From: Jaenimonas drosophilae
Taxonomy: Eukaryota > Euglenozoa > Kinetoplastea > Trypanosomatida > Trypanosomatidae
Direction of reading: 5' to 3'
DNA: 64,000 nucleotides
NCBI GenBank assembly: GCA_030849065.1
Contig: JASAON010001620.1
Span: 41,843-105,842, forward strand
Shown: positions 39,469 through 51,800 of the stretch, one piece after another
How the letters are laid out: each line of letters starts with the position of its first letter
How positions within the stretch are numbered: position 1 is the stretch's first letter
Position numbers and translations under genes: made by a program
Notes under the pieces: generated by a model
Told to the model about the DNA's origin: nothing
Database searches by the model: none
The model's input: only the letters and a program-made list of their open reading frames with translations

Positions 39469-40368
39469 CTAGACTAACGGGGGGTGATACGAGAGAGTGG
39501 AAACCCTCACAGGTTCCTCACTTGCGACTCTGCGTGGCTCATCGTACGGGAGTGGTGGGGGGACATAGCCGCTACTAGCAATGACTGCCTCTGAGTTACC
39601 AGGGCTGGAATGCTCACCCCTACTGACCAGTGGCAGCAACGGAGTGGGGCCAAGTTGAAGTGACGTTGGGTAAGGCGGTAAGGTGGCAGGAATCACATGG
39701 CTCAGCATTCCACGTGTTTGGTCTGCAGCCTTCATTGTAATTGTCAGTGAATCAAGCAACACCGTGTCAGCAAGTCGGCGTCCTTCAAGAAATGCATCCG
39801 ACATCCCCACTCGGCTCTGCTCCGTTGCGCTAGAAAGATGTTCACGGTGATGTTGTAGCAGCAGCTCATTCCGAGGAATACGCGTGGCATCCTGCGGCTG
39901 TCCGGATGCGTGAAGATGACGAACCTTGACATCGAAGAATTCAAACTCCAGCCTAGCGTCTCGTCTCGCATCCTCCAGCTTGGCCGCGTTCGCGGCCCTG
40001 ACATGCAGCTCTTCCAGGCGTATTGCACCAGCTTCCATTTTTGACGAGCATTCACTAAGTTGTCCAGCGAGCGCAGAGAGGGCGAGTGGCACTCCCTTCG
40101 AGGACAAGGGTGATCCCGTTTGATTGTGTACCACCGGTAAGTTTGCGTAGCAGGTACCAATGGCAAGCCACTCTTCAGACATGGACTGCATTAGTTGTGC
40201 GATGCGCACAAGCCGCTGCTCCATGTTTGTTCCATCCGCAGCCAGCTGATTAATTCCACGCTGTAACTCTGCAATGCTGTCGTTGTCAGCCTCTTGCCCT
40301 GCTCCACTCCTCCAATCGCGTAGGCGTTGTGTCGTGCGACGAGCGACTCCTTTGATTGCGTCAATCAT
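39469..40368 (-). CDS. BAR-like coiled-coil protein
   Basis: 299 residues from ATG 40368 (MIDAIKGVARR); two codons further upstream the frame begins with TTG. Residues 1-230 are almost all helical. The segment EFEFFDVKVRHLHA, followed after a gap by a helix with FLEGRRLADTVLLDSLTITM, resembles the central and last helices of BAR domains, which form banana-shaped dimers that sense or bend membranes. The basic, amphipathic N-terminus (GVARRTTQRLRDWR) could be the N-BAR helix. The C-terminal 65 residues are Pro/Ser-rich and disordered. In kinetoplastids such proteins could act at the flagellar pocket, the sole site of endocytosis, but that is inference. The BAR call is by helix pattern, not by a diagnostic motif. 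Confidence 0.5.
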   Translation of the reverse strand: MIDAIKGVARRTTQRLRDWRSGAGQEADNDSIAELQRGINQLAADGTNMEQRLVRIAQLMQSMSEEWLAIGTCYANLPVVHNQTGSPLSSKGVPLALSALAGQLSECSSKMEAGAIRLEELHVRAANAAKLEDARRDARLEFEFFDVKVRHLHASGQPQDATRIPRNELLLQHHREHLSSATEQSRVGMSDAFLEGRRLADTVLLDSLTITMKAADQTRGMLSHVIPATLPPYPTSLQLGPTPLLPLVSRGEHSSPGNSEAVIASSGYVPPPLPYDEPRRVASEEPVRVSTLSYHPPLV

Positions 40369-40604
40369 ACGCAAGCACTAATTTCTTCATCATCTGCCTA
40401 TCAAGAAGGAAGAGGTGTGCGCAGCAGTTGTCTGTGATGTAGAAGCAAACACACTTCATGGCACAACTCGACAATAATAGAAACACATTGCATTTTATAA
40501 TGTGATTAGCGCCAATACAGGCACCCTTTCATCTCCATGTGCTGGCACGCTTCGCTTCAGCCGCACATACACGTCGATAGAACTGGATATGGAGAATGAT
40601 CAAA

Positions 40605-42500
40605 CTACTTATGTGCCGCCGCTGATTGTTCATACTCGACACGGCTTCCATCGAGCATAATCTTCTGAACCTTGTCCCACGAAGCGGTGACATCGTCCTT
40701 TGTCGCGTTGGTGTTGGCTAGCACCTTGCGCAAATTGTCAACAGCCTCCTTTAGCTGAGTCTTCGTCGCCTCAGGAACGTGCTTCCACTCACGGAGTTGT
40801 GTCTCAGCGTTGTTGAGATCACTCTCTGCCTTGTTGCGAGCCTCGGCTATCTCACGCTTTGCGCGATCACTCTTCGCATGGACCTCGGCATCACGAATCA
40901 TTCGGTCAATCTGATCCTGGCTGAGTCCACCATTAGATGAAATGACGATTCCCTTGGACGACTTCGTAGCCTTATCCTGTGCCGTAACCTTCAAAATACC
41001 ATTTGCGTCAATGTCAAATGTCACTTCAATGCTCGGAACACCCTTCGGTGCGTATGCGATGCCTGTCAGCTGAAATGACCCCATCAGTTGGTTCTTGGAG
41101 GCCACCTCGCGCTCGCCCTGATACACATCAAACTGGATGCTTGTCTGCCCATTCTCCACTGTAGTGAAGCTGTGGCGTCGCACACAAGGGATAGCAGTGT
41201 TCTTGTGAATAATGGGAGTGAAGATGTCACCCACAATGGACGTGCCCAGAGACAGGGGGGTCACATCCACCAAGATGAGGCCCTTCACCTCTCCACGCAA
41301 CACACCGCCCATGGTTGCTGCGCCAAGGGCAACAGCCTCATCGGGATTCACACCACGGAAGGGCTCGCGGCCAAAGAAGGTCTTCACAGACTCAATCACC
41401 TTGGGCATGCGCGTCATGCCACCAACAAGCACAACCTCGCTGATATCTTTCAGCTGAATGTCTGAGTCCCGGATGACCTGCTTGCACGGCTTCAATGACC
41501 TTTCAATGAGTGGTCCAACAATCTTCTCAAACTCGTCACGGGTAATCTTCATGTCAATGTGCTGAGGGCCATCGGCGTTGGTTGCCACAAACGGCAGGTT
41601 CACCTCCGTCTCCATCGCAGAGGACAGCTCGCACTTCGCCTTCTCAGCAGCCTCACGCACACGCTGAATGGCCATGCGCTCCTTGCTCAGGTCAATGCCG
41701 GTCGTCTTCTTGAACTCGGACAGAATGAAGTCCGACAAGGCAAGATCAAAGTCCTCACCGCCAAGGTGGGTGTCACCGTTTGTCGCCTTCACCTCAAACA
41801 CGCCACCGGCAATCTCAAGCACGGAGATATCGAACGTGCCACCACCAAGGTCGTACACAGCAATCATGCTGTCCTTCGTCTTATCAATACCAAACGCAAT
41901 CGCAGCAGCAGTGGGCTCGTTGATTACACGCAACACGTTCAGGCCAGCAATCGTGCCAGCATCCTTCGTCGCCTGACGCTGAGCATCGTTGAAGTACGCA
42001 GGGCACGTCACAACGGCATTCTTCACCTTGCGGCCAAGGAAGTTCTCAGCGGTCTCCTTCATCTTCTCCAACACCAGTGCACCAACCTGGGATGGGGAAT
42101 ACTGCTTGCCGTTGGCATCCTGAACCCACGCGTCACCGTTGCTTGCACGCACAATCTTGTAGGGCACGTTCTTGATGTCCTTCTGGATGTGGTCGTCGTT
42201 AAAGCGGCGGCCAATCAGACGCTTCACAGCGTAGAAGGTGGAGGCGGGGTTGGTGACGGCCTGGCGCTTCGCAGCAAGACCAACCAGCTTCTCGCTGCCC
42301 TTGAAGGCAACCACGGAGGGGGTCGTGCGGAAGCCCTCAGTGTTCTCCAGCACACGAGCCTTGGTGCCGTCCATCGTCGCAACGCAGCTGTACGTCGTAC
42401 CAAGGTCAACGCCAATCACATCACCCTCCACCTTGGACGACTGCATGCGGGCAAGGTTGGCTGCGGCGAGGCCGGCTCCACAGACACGGCGAGCAAACAT
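40605..42500 (-). CDS. mtHSP70: mitochondrial HSP70
   Basis: 631 residues from ATG 42500 ([20 protein letters not shown]), with an Arg/Ala-rich presequence of about 25 residues. The nucleotide-binding domain is almost identical in pattern to kinetoplastid mtHSP70: [55 protein letters not shown] and [13 protein letters not shown]. The substrate-binding domain is more divergent than I expect, with [20 protein letters not shown] where most mtHSP70s have a G-G-x-F-T-x-x-I-P-x-N segment. The lid is present. The protein imports and folds matrix proteins and, in trypanosomes, takes part in kinetoplast DNA maintenance. The open frame extends 42 codons upstream into leader sequence, which is not counted. 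Confidence 0.95.
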   Translation of the reverse strand: MFARRVCGAGLAAANLARMQSSKVEGDVIGVDLGTTYSCVATMDGTKARVLENTEGFRTTPSVVAFKGSEKLVGLAAKRQAVTNPASTFYAVKRLIGRRFNDDHIQKDIKNVPYKIVRASNGDAWVQDANGKQYSPSQVGALVLEKMKETAENFLGRKVKNAVVTCPAYFNDAQRQATKDAGTIAGLNVLRVINEPTAAAIAFGIDKTKDSMIAVYDLGGGTFDISVLEIAGGVFEVKATNGDTHLGGEDFDLALSDFILSEFKKTTGIDLSKERMAIQRVREAAEKAKCELSSAMETEVNLPFVATNADGPQHIDMKITRDEFEKIVGPLIERSLKPCKQVIRDSDIQLKDISEVVLVGGMTRMPKVIESVKTFFGREPFRGVNPDEAVALGAATMGGVLRGEVKGLILVDVTPLSLGTSIVGDIFTPIIHKNTAIPCVRRHSFTTVENGQTSIQFDVYQGEREVASKNQLMGSFQLTGIAYAPKGVPSIEVTFDIDANGILKVTAQDKATKSSKGIVISSNGGLSQDQIDRMIRDAEVHAKSDRAKREIAEARNKAESDLNNAETQLREWKHVPEATKTQLKEAVDNLRKVLANTNATKDDVTASWDKVQKIMLDGSRVEYEQSAAAHK

Positions 42501-43474
42501 TTTACGGGACTTAAATCGATATGAGACTTTTGACGAAGAGAAAGATGACGCGTGGAAAGAGAATTTCGGTGGAAATAATGTGGAAAAGAAGCGTAGCACC
42601 ACAGGAATCACCGAATTTGTGTCCACTTCATTGGGTATCAGGGCAGTACACAGCGCGCAAGTTCACAGTCTCCATTGCACTGCAGGACGAAACAACTTCG
42701 CCTGCTGTAGCTAATGGAAAACATCCGAACAGGAATCACAAAGAAGAAAAAGCGACGTTGGCGCATACAGAAACGGTGTAAGAATTACAGGTTTGATGTG
42801 TCTAACAAATCTCGCGCCTTCGGACAGGAGTTCGCCGAATCTACACTTCTCTCCCTCAGTTGCCTACCTCCAGCCACTTCAGCCACCCATCCACCCACGG
42901 CGTGAAAAAGGTGGGGCTGTTCCTCATCTCACAAATTCTCACGCATATTGTGGAGGTGCGGAGCCCAGGGGGCTAGAGGGAAGGCAAAGGGAAAAAGATC
43001 AACAACGATGTTTCTTTGCTTTCACGGCCTTCCTGCACGGCAGAACACGAAATTCATAACAAAACAAAAGGGTTGGATGGAGAGCTACTCAGGGACAAGG
43101 AACACAAGAGAGAAACATATGTCTCCCCGAGTGACAATCCACAGAGGGCACATCATACGGGAATCCGGCCCACGGACAATATAATCCGATCATCTAACAC
43201 CCTCCCCCAGCCATGGCCGAATGAACCTATCAATTGGGCCTGATATTTCCCTCAAGAAGTCCACACATGCCAGATGGACACTCGAAAACGCATGCGGTAA
43301 AGGAGAAAGAGTGCTTGACTGAGCCTCGAGTGGGTAGCCCTTGATGGGCATGCAGTAGTGTCCCTGCACTGTGAATTGTGCCACTCTCGGGGGCGTGCCT
43401 CAAGAAGAAGCGCCGAGCCTTTTGCATTTCCTTGTCCCCAAGAACAGGCAAGGAGGGAGATGCCTAGAAGCTGA
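42501..43474. other. intergenic spacer
   Basis: 974 bp. A few short plus-strand frames and the out-of-frame shadow of the MORN gene; nothing supported. Confidence 0.5.
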
Positions 43475-44551
43475 CTAGTAGTCTGGGTTGTTGAGGTCAC
43501 AGTTCTCAGACAGGTGGAACTCACCCTGGCCCACAATGCGGTTATCCTTCCATGTTCCCACGTACACAGATCCATCCTTGAGAATGATTCGGCCGTTGCC
43601 GTTCTTCTGGCCGTTGCGCCACGAACCTTCGTAGCTGGAACCATCGGGCAGCAGCAACTGGCCTTCTCCATGGCGGCGGTCCTCCAGCCACTCACCCTCG
43701 TAGCGGCAGCCGTTGGCGTACTCCAGCACACCGTGTCCAGTAGCGCAGTCATTTCTCCACTCGCCGTCATAGGTATCATGGTTACTATACGCCAGCGTAC
43801 CATGGCCGTGCTTCTTTCCTTGGTACCACTCTCCGGTGTATCGGTCACCCTTAGAGTAGGTAAGGGTACCGGTACCATGAGCCTTGTCATCGAGCCAATA
43901 GCCCTCGTAGCGCTCTCCATTGACGTAGGTAAGAATGCCATAACCCTGCTTCACATCCTCCACCCATTCACCCTCATACTTGTTACCGTTGGGGAAGATG
44001 TGGGTACCCTTACCGTGCATCTTGCCTTCTGCCCACTCACCTTCGTAAACGCCACCATCGGCATAGTAGTATTTACCCCAGCCCTGCATGCGTCCTTCAG
44101 ACCAGTCTCCCTCGTACTTCTCTGATACGCTGCCATCCGGACCGGCGTAGGTCACCGTTCCCTTACCGTGGCGCTTATCATCCTTCCAGTCTCCCTCATA
44201 GCGGTCGCCGTTGGAATAGTAGTATACACCCTTGCCATGCATGCGGCCATCTTTCCACTCGCCATCGTAGCGGTCGCCATCGGCGTAGTCCAGAATACCA
44301 CGGCCATTGATGCGGCCAAAAGTCCAATCACCAGTGTATCGGTTGCCACTAGCATAGTGGCAGGTTCCCTTGCCGTGGACCTTATCCTCTACCCACTCAC
44401 CATCGTACTTACTTCCATCAGCGTAGGTGTACACGCCAAGACCGTGGCGCTTTCCGAAGACCCAATCGCCTTCGTACTTTTCCTTGTTCGGATAGATGAG
44501 GCAGCCCTTGCCATGCATCTGGCCATTCTCAATCTCGCCAGTGTACATCAT
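43475..44551 (-). CDS. MORN1: MORN-repeat protein 1
   Basis: 358 residues from ATG 44551 (or the adjacent ATG one codon later). The whole protein is 15 consecutive MORN repeats of about 23 residues, with the pattern Y-x-GEW-x-x-x-x-x-HGKG-x-x-x-Y-x-x-G, for example [20 protein letters not shown] and [20 protein letters not shown]. Length and repeat number match T. brucei MORN1, which forms the hook complex beside the flagellar pocket collar and is needed for macromolecule entry into the pocket. Only repeat 6 departs, with a few extra residues ([18 protein letters not shown]). A short non-repeat tail ends the protein ([10 protein letters not shown]). Confidence 0.92.
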   Translation of the reverse strand: MMYTGEIENGQMHGKGCLIYPNKEKYEGDWVFGKRHGLGVYTYADGSKYDGEWVEDKVHGKGTCHYASGNRYTGDWTFGRINGRGILDYADGDRYDGEWKDGRMHGKGVYYYSNGDRYEGDWKDDKRHGKGTVTYAGPDGSVSEKYEGDWSEGRMQGWGKYYYADGGVYEGEWAEGKMHGKGTHIFPNGNKYEGEWVEDVKQGYGILTYVNGERYEGYWLDDKAHGTGTLTYSKGDRYTGEWYQGKKHGHGTLAYSNHDTYDGEWRNDCATGHGVLEYANGCRYEGEWLEDRRHGEGQLLLPDGSSYEGSWRNGQKNGNGRIILKDGSVYVGTWKDNRIVGQGEFHLSENCDLNNPDY

Positions 44552-45467
44552 CTTTCCTGAGTTCTGTACGATATTGAGAAGGTGAACTTCGTCGTGAAGC
44601 TGAGATGGAAGGTGCTAGGCTGTATACTGATACACAGGGGGTATGAGAGCGTGAAGTAAAGTTGATGTGGGTCGATCGCTGCCAAGACTCAGATGGTTTG
44701 GTATGAGGGCCACCAAAGTCAAAACAGTATAAGAGAGGAAGAGCTGAGGTATAGAAACGAAATTCGGGATATCTAGGTATGTTCTAAGTGGAAATCGTTG
44801 TGCTTCACCAGTGCGTACGTGTGGAGGCAAAAAGCTGTGTTTTCTCCAATAGTGATGAAATCCACTACACGGATGGGCTAAGTAACCCTGGTGTGCTCTG
44901 AATCACAAACTACAATGACAAGGTAAAGTGAAATGGAAATGAAAATCAGCATGAACACGAGCTATACAGCGTGCGGTTCAACAGAATGGCGCATTTCCAA
45001 CTCTGTGAAACGGCGACTGGTAGTCACTGTAGTCAATTGCTAGCACCGAAACTATGACATACCATCACGTGTACAGCACACGAGATGAAAGTAATACGAA
45101 ATCAGACAACAATTCCACGAGTGAGAACAAGCGAGTGGCTGGTCACTGAGAACCATCCTTAGCATCCGCTCATTACCATGGCAATGGTGGATTTCACCTG
45201 TAACACTTGCACTTCCTCGTATATTGTAGTTGGCAACTTGGCTCATAATCAACAAAACTGTATGTTCACTCACCACTCATTGCATGCTTTCCGAAAGCAC
45301 GCACAATGCAACACTCGAGACAACAGACAGAAGGGATACATACAGAAGAGCCCAGCACCAAGCGAAAAAAAGACAATCAGAAAACCCAAGCATCCATAGC
45401 ATTGCCTTTCGCGTAGTTGAATCCTTCACGCGAAGGAAGTACAGCAACTTGGCTGCTATTGACATTA
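44552..45467. other. intergenic spacer
   Basis: 916 bp with no supported gene. Confidence 0.5.
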
Positions 45468-47174
45468 CTACTCCAGAAACTTGTTGTCGACGGCAGGAAG
45501 ATCTTCCAGATCGTACTCTCTTGCACGGGGGTCCTCTAAGACAACCACGAAACCTCCGCTCACGATATCCACAGCTGACATCTTCATCTCGGCCACGATA
45601 CCCTGTTCGATCGGAACAGAGTCACCTGTGCTGAAATCATTGGATGGGGCACCTGCACCAGGAAATGAGCTGGAGAGCACACACAGACTGCTGTGCGTAC
45701 GCCCATAGATGAGGTACCACAGCATCGAAATGGAGAGTACGAGAAGGTAATTCCGCCACGTTGCCCATGGAAGCATCAGTAGCTGAAACACATTAAAGCA
45801 TACACCAAGGATGGGTGTATATGGGCAAAAGGGCGTACGAAAGGGTCGCGGGAAGTCTGGATACATACGTCGCATGCGCCACGTTGACACGCAAACACAA
45901 GTAAACGCAACAAGGGTGCCGAAACTGATGATATTGCCGAGCATATCCAGAGGGAAAAAACCGGCAATACATGCGCCAAGGACGCCAGAAGACACTGTAG
46001 CCACAACCGGCGTCCGCGTGGTAGGGTGCACGCGGGCCAAGCATCGTGGTACAAGGCCATCCTTCGCCAAGGTTAGAAGAAGCCGAGGCATTGAAAGGAA
46101 GCACATTAGACATACTGATGTGAGCCCCGCAACCGCACCGATATCCACAAGCAATCGAAACAGTAGTGGTGCATCAACATGTGCGAGGGCCACCAAAACA
46201 GGGTCATCAACATCCAGTAAGCGGAAGTTCATCATACCAGTCAGCATAACTGTTACGGCAACGTAAATGCCCGTACATGCAAAAAGAGTATAAATGAGAC
46301 AGCGCGGTAGATCATGTTGGGGACGGCGGCACTCCTGGGCAGTGGCACAAACAGTATCGAAGCCAACATTGGCGAAAAAAACAACGCCTGCGCCACGAAG
46401 AACACCACTTACGCCGTAGCGTCCAAAAGAGCCTTCATTCGGGGGAATAAATGGGCTCAGATTTCCACTAAAGGTTGACCAGTGGCCGCATGCATAAAAA
46501 GCACCGTAGAGAACAAAACATGCCAGCACACTCAGCTTCACAATGACAAAAATATTGTTGGCTTTTGCTGACTCACGGATACCTTTGCAAAGAAAGGCTG
46601 TGCATAGCAAACAAATTGCCACGGCGGGAAGATTGATGACAGCGCCAGTGAGAACAAAGTCGGTCCCACTAACCTCCACAGGTGTTCGAGCAATTGATGC
46701 GGGGAACCCAGTGCCAAACTCCCCCAGGAGAGAGTTGACACTAGCGGACCAACTCACCGCCACGGCAGAGCCCGCCACCAGATTCTCCAATGTGAGACAT
46801 ACCGCGACCAGGAAGGATGCCACCTCACCGAGTGCAAGTGAAGTGTGGGTGTAGGCGCTTCCCGCGACCGGAACCATTGCCGCAAGTTCCGCGTAGCAAA
46901 GTCCAGTAAAGGCGCAGGGGAAGATACAGAGCAGAAAGGAAAGTGATAGTGCTGGACCAGCGTATAGCGCTGCTGCTTGACCAGTGATGACAAAAACCCC
47001 AGCACCAACCACTGCGCCAACACCCATTGCAACCAACGCTGGAAGCGTCAGTGTCCGGTGTAGAGCATTGTTTTGCTCTAGAGATGCCGCGAGCGTGTAC
47101 AGGTCCTTTCGTCGAAGTAACTGGTGCAGGAAAGAAGCCCCATGTCGCTGCTCCGAGTCCGTTATAACGTCCAT
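45468..47174 (-). CDS. CAT-type amino-acid transporter (APC superfamily)
   Basis: 568 residues from ATG 47174 (MDVITDSEQRHG). The frame is open 49 codons further, but those residues derive from a pyrimidine-rich leader. About 12 membrane segments are visible. The first carries GVGAVVGAGVFVITGQAAAL, the helix-1 substrate-binding signature of cationic amino-acid transporters (SLC7A1-type), and PVAGSAYTHTSLALGEVASF follows as in that subfamily. CAT proteins transport arginine, lysine or related amino acids across the plasma or vacuolar membrane. The many amino-acid transporters of trypanosomatids mostly belong to the different AAAP family, so a CAT-like protein may point to a free-living relative. 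The C-terminal 60 residues are cytosolic and acidic. Substrate cannot be read from sequence. Confidence 0.85.
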   Translation of the reverse strand: MDVITDSEQRHGASFLHQLLRRKDLYTLAASLEQNNALHRTLTLPALVAMGVGAVVGAGVFVITGQAAALYAGPALSLSFLLCIFPCAFTGLCYAELAAMVPVAGSAYTHTSLALGEVASFLVAVCLTLENLVAGSAVAVSWSASVNSLLGEFGTGFPASIARTPVEVSGTDFVLTGAVINLPAVAICLLCTAFLCKGIRESAKANNIFVIVKLSVLACFVLYGAFYACGHWSTFSGNLSPFIPPNEGSFGRYGVSGVLRGAGVVFFANVGFDTVCATAQECRRPQHDLPRCLIYTLFACTGIYVAVTVMLTGMMNFRLLDVDDPVLVALAHVDAPLLFRLLVDIGAVAGLTSVCLMCFLSMPRLLLTLAKDGLVPRCLARVHPTTRTPVVATVSSGVLGACIAGFFPLDMLGNIISFGTLVAFTCVCVSTWRMRRMYPDFPRPFRTPFCPYTPILGVCFNVFQLLMLPWATWRNYLLVLSISMLWYLIYGRTHSSLCVLSSSFPGAGAPSNDFSTGDSVPIEQGIVAEMKMSAVDIVSGGFVVVLEDPRAREYDLEDLPAVDNKFLE

Positions 47175-47492
47175 TAGAATGTGAGCATGAACTAGCAAGA
47201 GGCGAGAACGTTGCCAGAGGCGACGCAGATGGAAACGAACGGAGCAGGACTCGTGCTGGTACAAAAAGAAGGGAGAGAGAGAGAGAGGAAGAGAAGGCGA
47301 AACAATTACAACTACTTCCACATCGTGAAGCCTATACCATACTCTCCGTCAGCAATCGCTGTCTTGTTTGAGAAAGCACAATCTTCTCCGGGAGCGCACG
47401 CGAGACAATTGAGCCTCAATGATAGCAAGGAGTATGGAAACCGGTGATCACTGAAGGCCTCGTGGGAGTTCATCAGCCAAGCAACTCGCCAC
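47175..47492. other. intergenic spacer
   Basis: 318 bp; a purine-rich plus-strand run (gagagagagaggaagagaagg at about 47275-47297) is a pyrimidine tract on the minus strand and probably guides trans-splicing of the transporter mRNA. Confidence 0.5.
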
Positions 47493-48563
47493 TTAACCAT
47501 CTTCATCCTGTGTTTCATCCAGTTGTTGCGCATTGGCCATTTCTTGAGAAATTCGCAACAGAAGTTCGTCAGGCACACCACCGTGCTCGAGGAGAATCAA
47601 TGCTGCGGCTTCTTGGTTCCTCTGCGTGGCAAGATACACCAACAGTGCACCCTGCTCATCCCACATACCCGAACCAAGGCTCACCAGCTGTGCAACGGCC
47701 TCGCGGTCCTCTTCATTGATTGGAATGCTCGCTGGTAGTAAGTCCATCACATTCTCCCCTTCAGTCTCCGTTGTAGGTTGCTCCGACATGATTTCAGCAA
47801 ATTCAGACATATTTTCTTGCATCAGGACAAACACCTCCGGGTACCGGTTTGAAATCTCTTCCACCACAAGAGGAAGACTCTCCGTGTTTTGTTGGTACAC
47901 AGAACGAATCGTGTCAAACTGGGGAATGGCGAACAGCGCCTGGCGAAGGGCACTCCTCTGTGGACGGACTAGTGCCGCCGGTGTGCTACGGAGTTCCTGC
48001 AAACGCTCTGGTGGAATTTCACCGAGTAGGTACTCCACCGCGCGATCAACATTCATGTATGCCGCACGTAGTGCCAGAGACACCTGCTCGCGGTCCTCAA
48101 AGCCCATGGCAACCAGATTGTCAATAAGCGCGGCATCCACCTGTGATGCGGGAGAAAACTCACTTGCTACGCCCGATAAAGCTGCCGTAGGAGCAGGCAC
48201 CACCGCAGGAACGGCTGGCGTGTGTGCTGGTGCACTCTCCGGAGCAGGAGTTGGCTCAGTTGGTGGGTGAGAGAGAGCCGGTGTGGGTTCTGAAGGTTGA
48301 GCAACTGATGGAGCAGGAGTTGGTGTGGTTACTGCCTTTACTAGCTTGCGCTTCTTTCCAGCGATAATGAGAATATCCTGGTCCACGAGTCCCAGCTCCT
48401 GCACCGTCTTCTCATTGGCGAGGATGGAGCCCTTGTGGCAGAGTTGCAAAGTCGCAAGATCGTACTCATCCTCTAGCAACTTTTTCAAATCAAGAATTGT
48501 GGTAGAGTCAGTGGCATCCGCAGGAATCTGTTTTCCCGTGACAGTTTTCAGAAGCAACTGCAT
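47493..48563 (-). CDS. RAD23: RAD23 ubiquitin-receptor protein
   Basis: 356 residues from ATG 48563 (MQLLLKTVTGKQ); 60 further upstream codons are open but belong to the leader. Domain order is textbook RAD23: ubiquitin-like domain (1-72), Pro/Ala/Thr-rich linker (75-140), UBA1 (about 150-190, LIDNLVAMGFEDREQVSLAL), XPC/Rad4-binding domain (about 205-270, LRQALFAIPQFDTIRSVYQQ), and UBA2 (about 295-340, REAVAQLVSLGSGMWDE). UBA2 starts with SLGSG-x-W instead of the usual LGF-x-R, a modest deviation. RAD23 stabilises Rad4/XPC in nucleotide excision repair and shuttles ubiquitylated proteins to the proteasome. Confidence 0.93.
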   Translation of the reverse strand: MQLLLKTVTGKQIPADATDSTTILDLKKLLEDEYDLATLQLCHKGSILANEKTVQELGLVDQDILIIAGKKRKLVKAVTTPTPAPSVAQPSEPTPALSHPPTEPTPAPESAPAHTPAVPAVVPAPTAALSGVASEFSPASQVDAALIDNLVAMGFEDREQVSLALRAAYMNVDRAVEYLLGEIPPERLQELRSTPAALVRPQRSALRQALFAIPQFDTIRSVYQQNTESLPLVVEEISNRYPEVFVLMQENMSEFAEIMSEQPTTETEGENVMDLLPASIPINEEDREAVAQLVSLGSGMWDEQGALLVYLATQRNQEAAALILLEHGGVPDELLLRISQEMANAQQLDETQDEDG

Positions 48564-48887
48564 TGCAACAATACCTCTCCGTGATGATATGATAATGCGG
48601 TTGAGGGTTGGAATAAGTAGAACGGCCCAGAGACCTTTCTGTCTTGGTGTTGCGAGCCCGAAGAGAAAATAGAGAAGAGAAGAGAGCATTGTTGTCAGCA
48701 ACGCATCTTCACACAGCCATCGATACACTTGACAAATTATCATGGGATATGGTAGATAACAATTTGTTTGTTTGCAGAGGCAACCTTCTGCTACACCTCT
48801 AAATGTACATCACATTGTCAGTCACTTGGTCGTGAGCCAGTGGCCAATCACCCACGCAACCACTCTCCATCTCGTCTCCTCAATGAG
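48564..48887. other. intergenic spacer
   Basis: 324 bp; nothing beyond processing signals. Confidence 0.5.
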
Positions 48888-51800
48888 CTAGAAATGCATT
48901 TTCGGCTGGACGCAGGAGGGCTTTGGAGGCGGCTTCGGAGCGCGCTTCTCGTACAGCTCCCACAGCATCTTGTAATCCTCAGGTGCCCCTTTATCTGGAT
49001 GATTCTGTGCGGCACGTGCTTGGGAACTCTTGGTCGCATGCACCTGCCAAATGCCGCCTTCAAATGAGCCAGTGAGACGGGGAGCTGCGTTGAAGGAGTT
49101 GTAACTTCTCTCCAAATCCATTGGAGGGCAGTTCGCATCGTTGGCATCCTCGTCATCGCTGCTATCATCAGGCCGAGTCAAGTCAACGGACTCGTGCGGA
49201 GCTGCCATTGGCGCAGGTTCAGTGCCGTCCTCGTGGTGCCTGTGGCGCCCCTTCCTCTCCATACAGAGGATGGCGTTCCACTCCTTCTCCTTCTTGCGTC
49301 GCTGGCGGAGGGCCTCCTCGTACTTTGCGTTCTTGGTTCCCGTGGTGCCTTTAGCCAAGGAATGGAATTCCAGAACGTAAAGAAGAAGTGTGCCGTCGCA
49401 CTCCACCACTTGGCTCTCAACATGATAGCGGAGCGTCGCACCGGGTACCTCTTTGGGGAATGCACAGAGCAGCTCAAATCCATCTGTTGTGATCATCCAC
49501 AGCCCGTGGCGGTAGCGTTCAGCCACTCGTGGGGGTACCGCGCGGGGCTTGCCCAGCATGACCTTGCCCTGAAAAGAGGTTAAGCGGCCAACATCGCTGG
49601 GACGAAGTTGCGAAAGATCCACATCGCGCACTGTTGCGGAAGAAAGCACTCGTCGCTCTCGTCGATGCGCTCGAGCAGAAGCTGCAGCACTATCATCCTC
49701 ATTAGTTGACACCATGATGTACTCCTGACGGCTGAAGAGATCCATCAAGTCGAGCGTCTGACCGAAGGACCGCTCCAGACTGATGAGGTCACCAGCGGAT
49801 GGGAAGTACTTTCGACGAAGTGCATGCAGCAACGAATCGGTGTGCATCAGTGAGTACAGCTTTTGAAAGCAGCTGATACACGAATCTGAAAGTGACCGGC
49901 GAAGCAAATAATGCTGCTGGTTCATCAGTGAGCCAAATGTCTCTCGGAGACGGATGCGATGAATACGGCCTCCCGTTCCACCTGCCTCAACCTCCACCTG
50001 ATCGCTCGCTTCATGCGGCGGAGGCTCTACGATAGGGGCAGGTACCTCCACAGGTGGAGGAGCAGCCTTGCCTTTGCGTTTACGGGAGGGTGTGTTGGAT
50101 TGCGTTCGTGAAGGAGAGCTCGTCGCACTCGTTCGTCCCACAGAGCTGCTCGGGCTAATGTGCCCCTTCCGCCCTACATCAGCTGCTGGAGGCTCCTCGG
50201 AGCACACAGTAACATGTTTGACAGGAGGAACCACAAGGGGTGGAAAGGTCACGTACGCTCGACGCGGAATGAAGAGTTCGGAATTCAGGAGTAATGTCAA
50301 ATTATCGTAGCTGTCAGCTGCTGAGGCTGCCGCCTGCAAAATTCGATGTACCTCGGGCATGGGGCCTTCTAAACAAATAATGCGCACGTCTCCATCAATA
50401 ACCTCGAAGCCACTAATACCTGCTGGGCTGACAACCTGAAATGGACGTTCAAAGGCGGTGGCGGTGGTAGGTAGCTGCACGATATCCGGTGTCCGTTCAG
50501 GCGGATGCCGCCTCTGCGGGCTCTTTCCCTTGGGGCGCTCCTTCTCCCTCTCCTTCTCCTTTCGGCCACGGCTGGCTCCCTTCTTTGGTGGGCTTTGCTC
50601 CACCGCCTCTGGCACATTGGCTGCGTCATCTTCCAAGGAAGAAAATGCGTACACATCACATTCCGGCGTTGCTCGCTCGGACAACAAGAGCTCACGGATA
50701 AGGCATTGTAACACATCCCCAACCCACAATCCTGAGTAAGGCATCACGAGAATCCCTCGTGTCATGTGCTGACCAACTACCGGGCGTCCCACCTTGTCCA
50801 CATGTTGGATGGTTGGAAAAGGCTCGTAGAACTCAATGCTCATCGTCACACCGCACGCGCGCGTCAGGCAGCTGTCTTTTGAAGCTACAGTGGACCTCCT
50901 TGGTAAAAGCTGGACAACTTCGTGGAAGAAAGTCTGCTTGTCCATCACTAAGGATTCGATGGAGAAGCCTCCAGCGCCAATGAAACGCATGGCGGTTCCA
51001 TCGGGAGTACTTTCGTCATCTACACACGTCGATACGGAGAGCTCCACTGGCTCCAGTAGAGCACTACTCATCACATTCAGAGGGCTCATATCACCCAGAA
51101 AGCAGATTGTCCGGCAGAGGAAAGACTTTCCATCCGACTGAGGGCGACCTCCAACGCAGGTTGGGTGAAGATCTTCCCCAAGAAACTTCAAACTAAATTG
51201 TGTGCAGTCAGCCCAGTGTACGCCGTCCACATTTTCCTGGAGGGATGGATCCTTGTGGTCTAAGCGCCGGAGCTTTTCGCGCAATTTTGGTAGGGTATCC
51301 ATGGACTCAATGGTAATGGTAACAGGGCGGTACTTCTTGATGATGTTGGGTGGAAGAAGAGGCTGGTCGAGCGACTTCAACTCGAGCCACAGCGACTGAA
51401 CTCCTTGGATGGGGCGGCTGAGGTGGAGCTCGTAGCGAGATGATGATGCATGCATGAGATCCAACAGGAATACCTGACTAGATGCAAGACACTCACTGCG
51501 GGCCAAGATACTCTCACGTCGATGCCCCTTGTCCTTCTTTCCTCGTTCCTGACGAGCTCGAGCTGGAGACTCCTGCGCTGTCTCCACAGGCTGTCCTCTC
51601 TTCAGGGCACCTCGCCCTGTGGTCACCGTTGTCGCCACTGGCTCCGGGGGAGGAGCAGGTTGGGTGTAGATGGCTATGGTATGCTGGGCAGAATCACGGA
51701 GTATGGACTGCAGCGTTGGTAGTGTCAATGTCATCCGTTGGTAGCAAAGAACACTCTCTAGCTTATTCACTATCGGCTCGCTGGGTTGCAAATCCTCCAC

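Noticed and set aside
41559..42524. 321-codon plus-strand frame antisense to mtHSP70
   Set aside because: Antisense open frames are common opposite HSP70 genes because of codon bias; no independent support.
43252..43941. 229-codon minus-strand frame overlapping the MORN gene
   Set aside because: Out-of-frame shadow of the repetitive MORN coding sequence.
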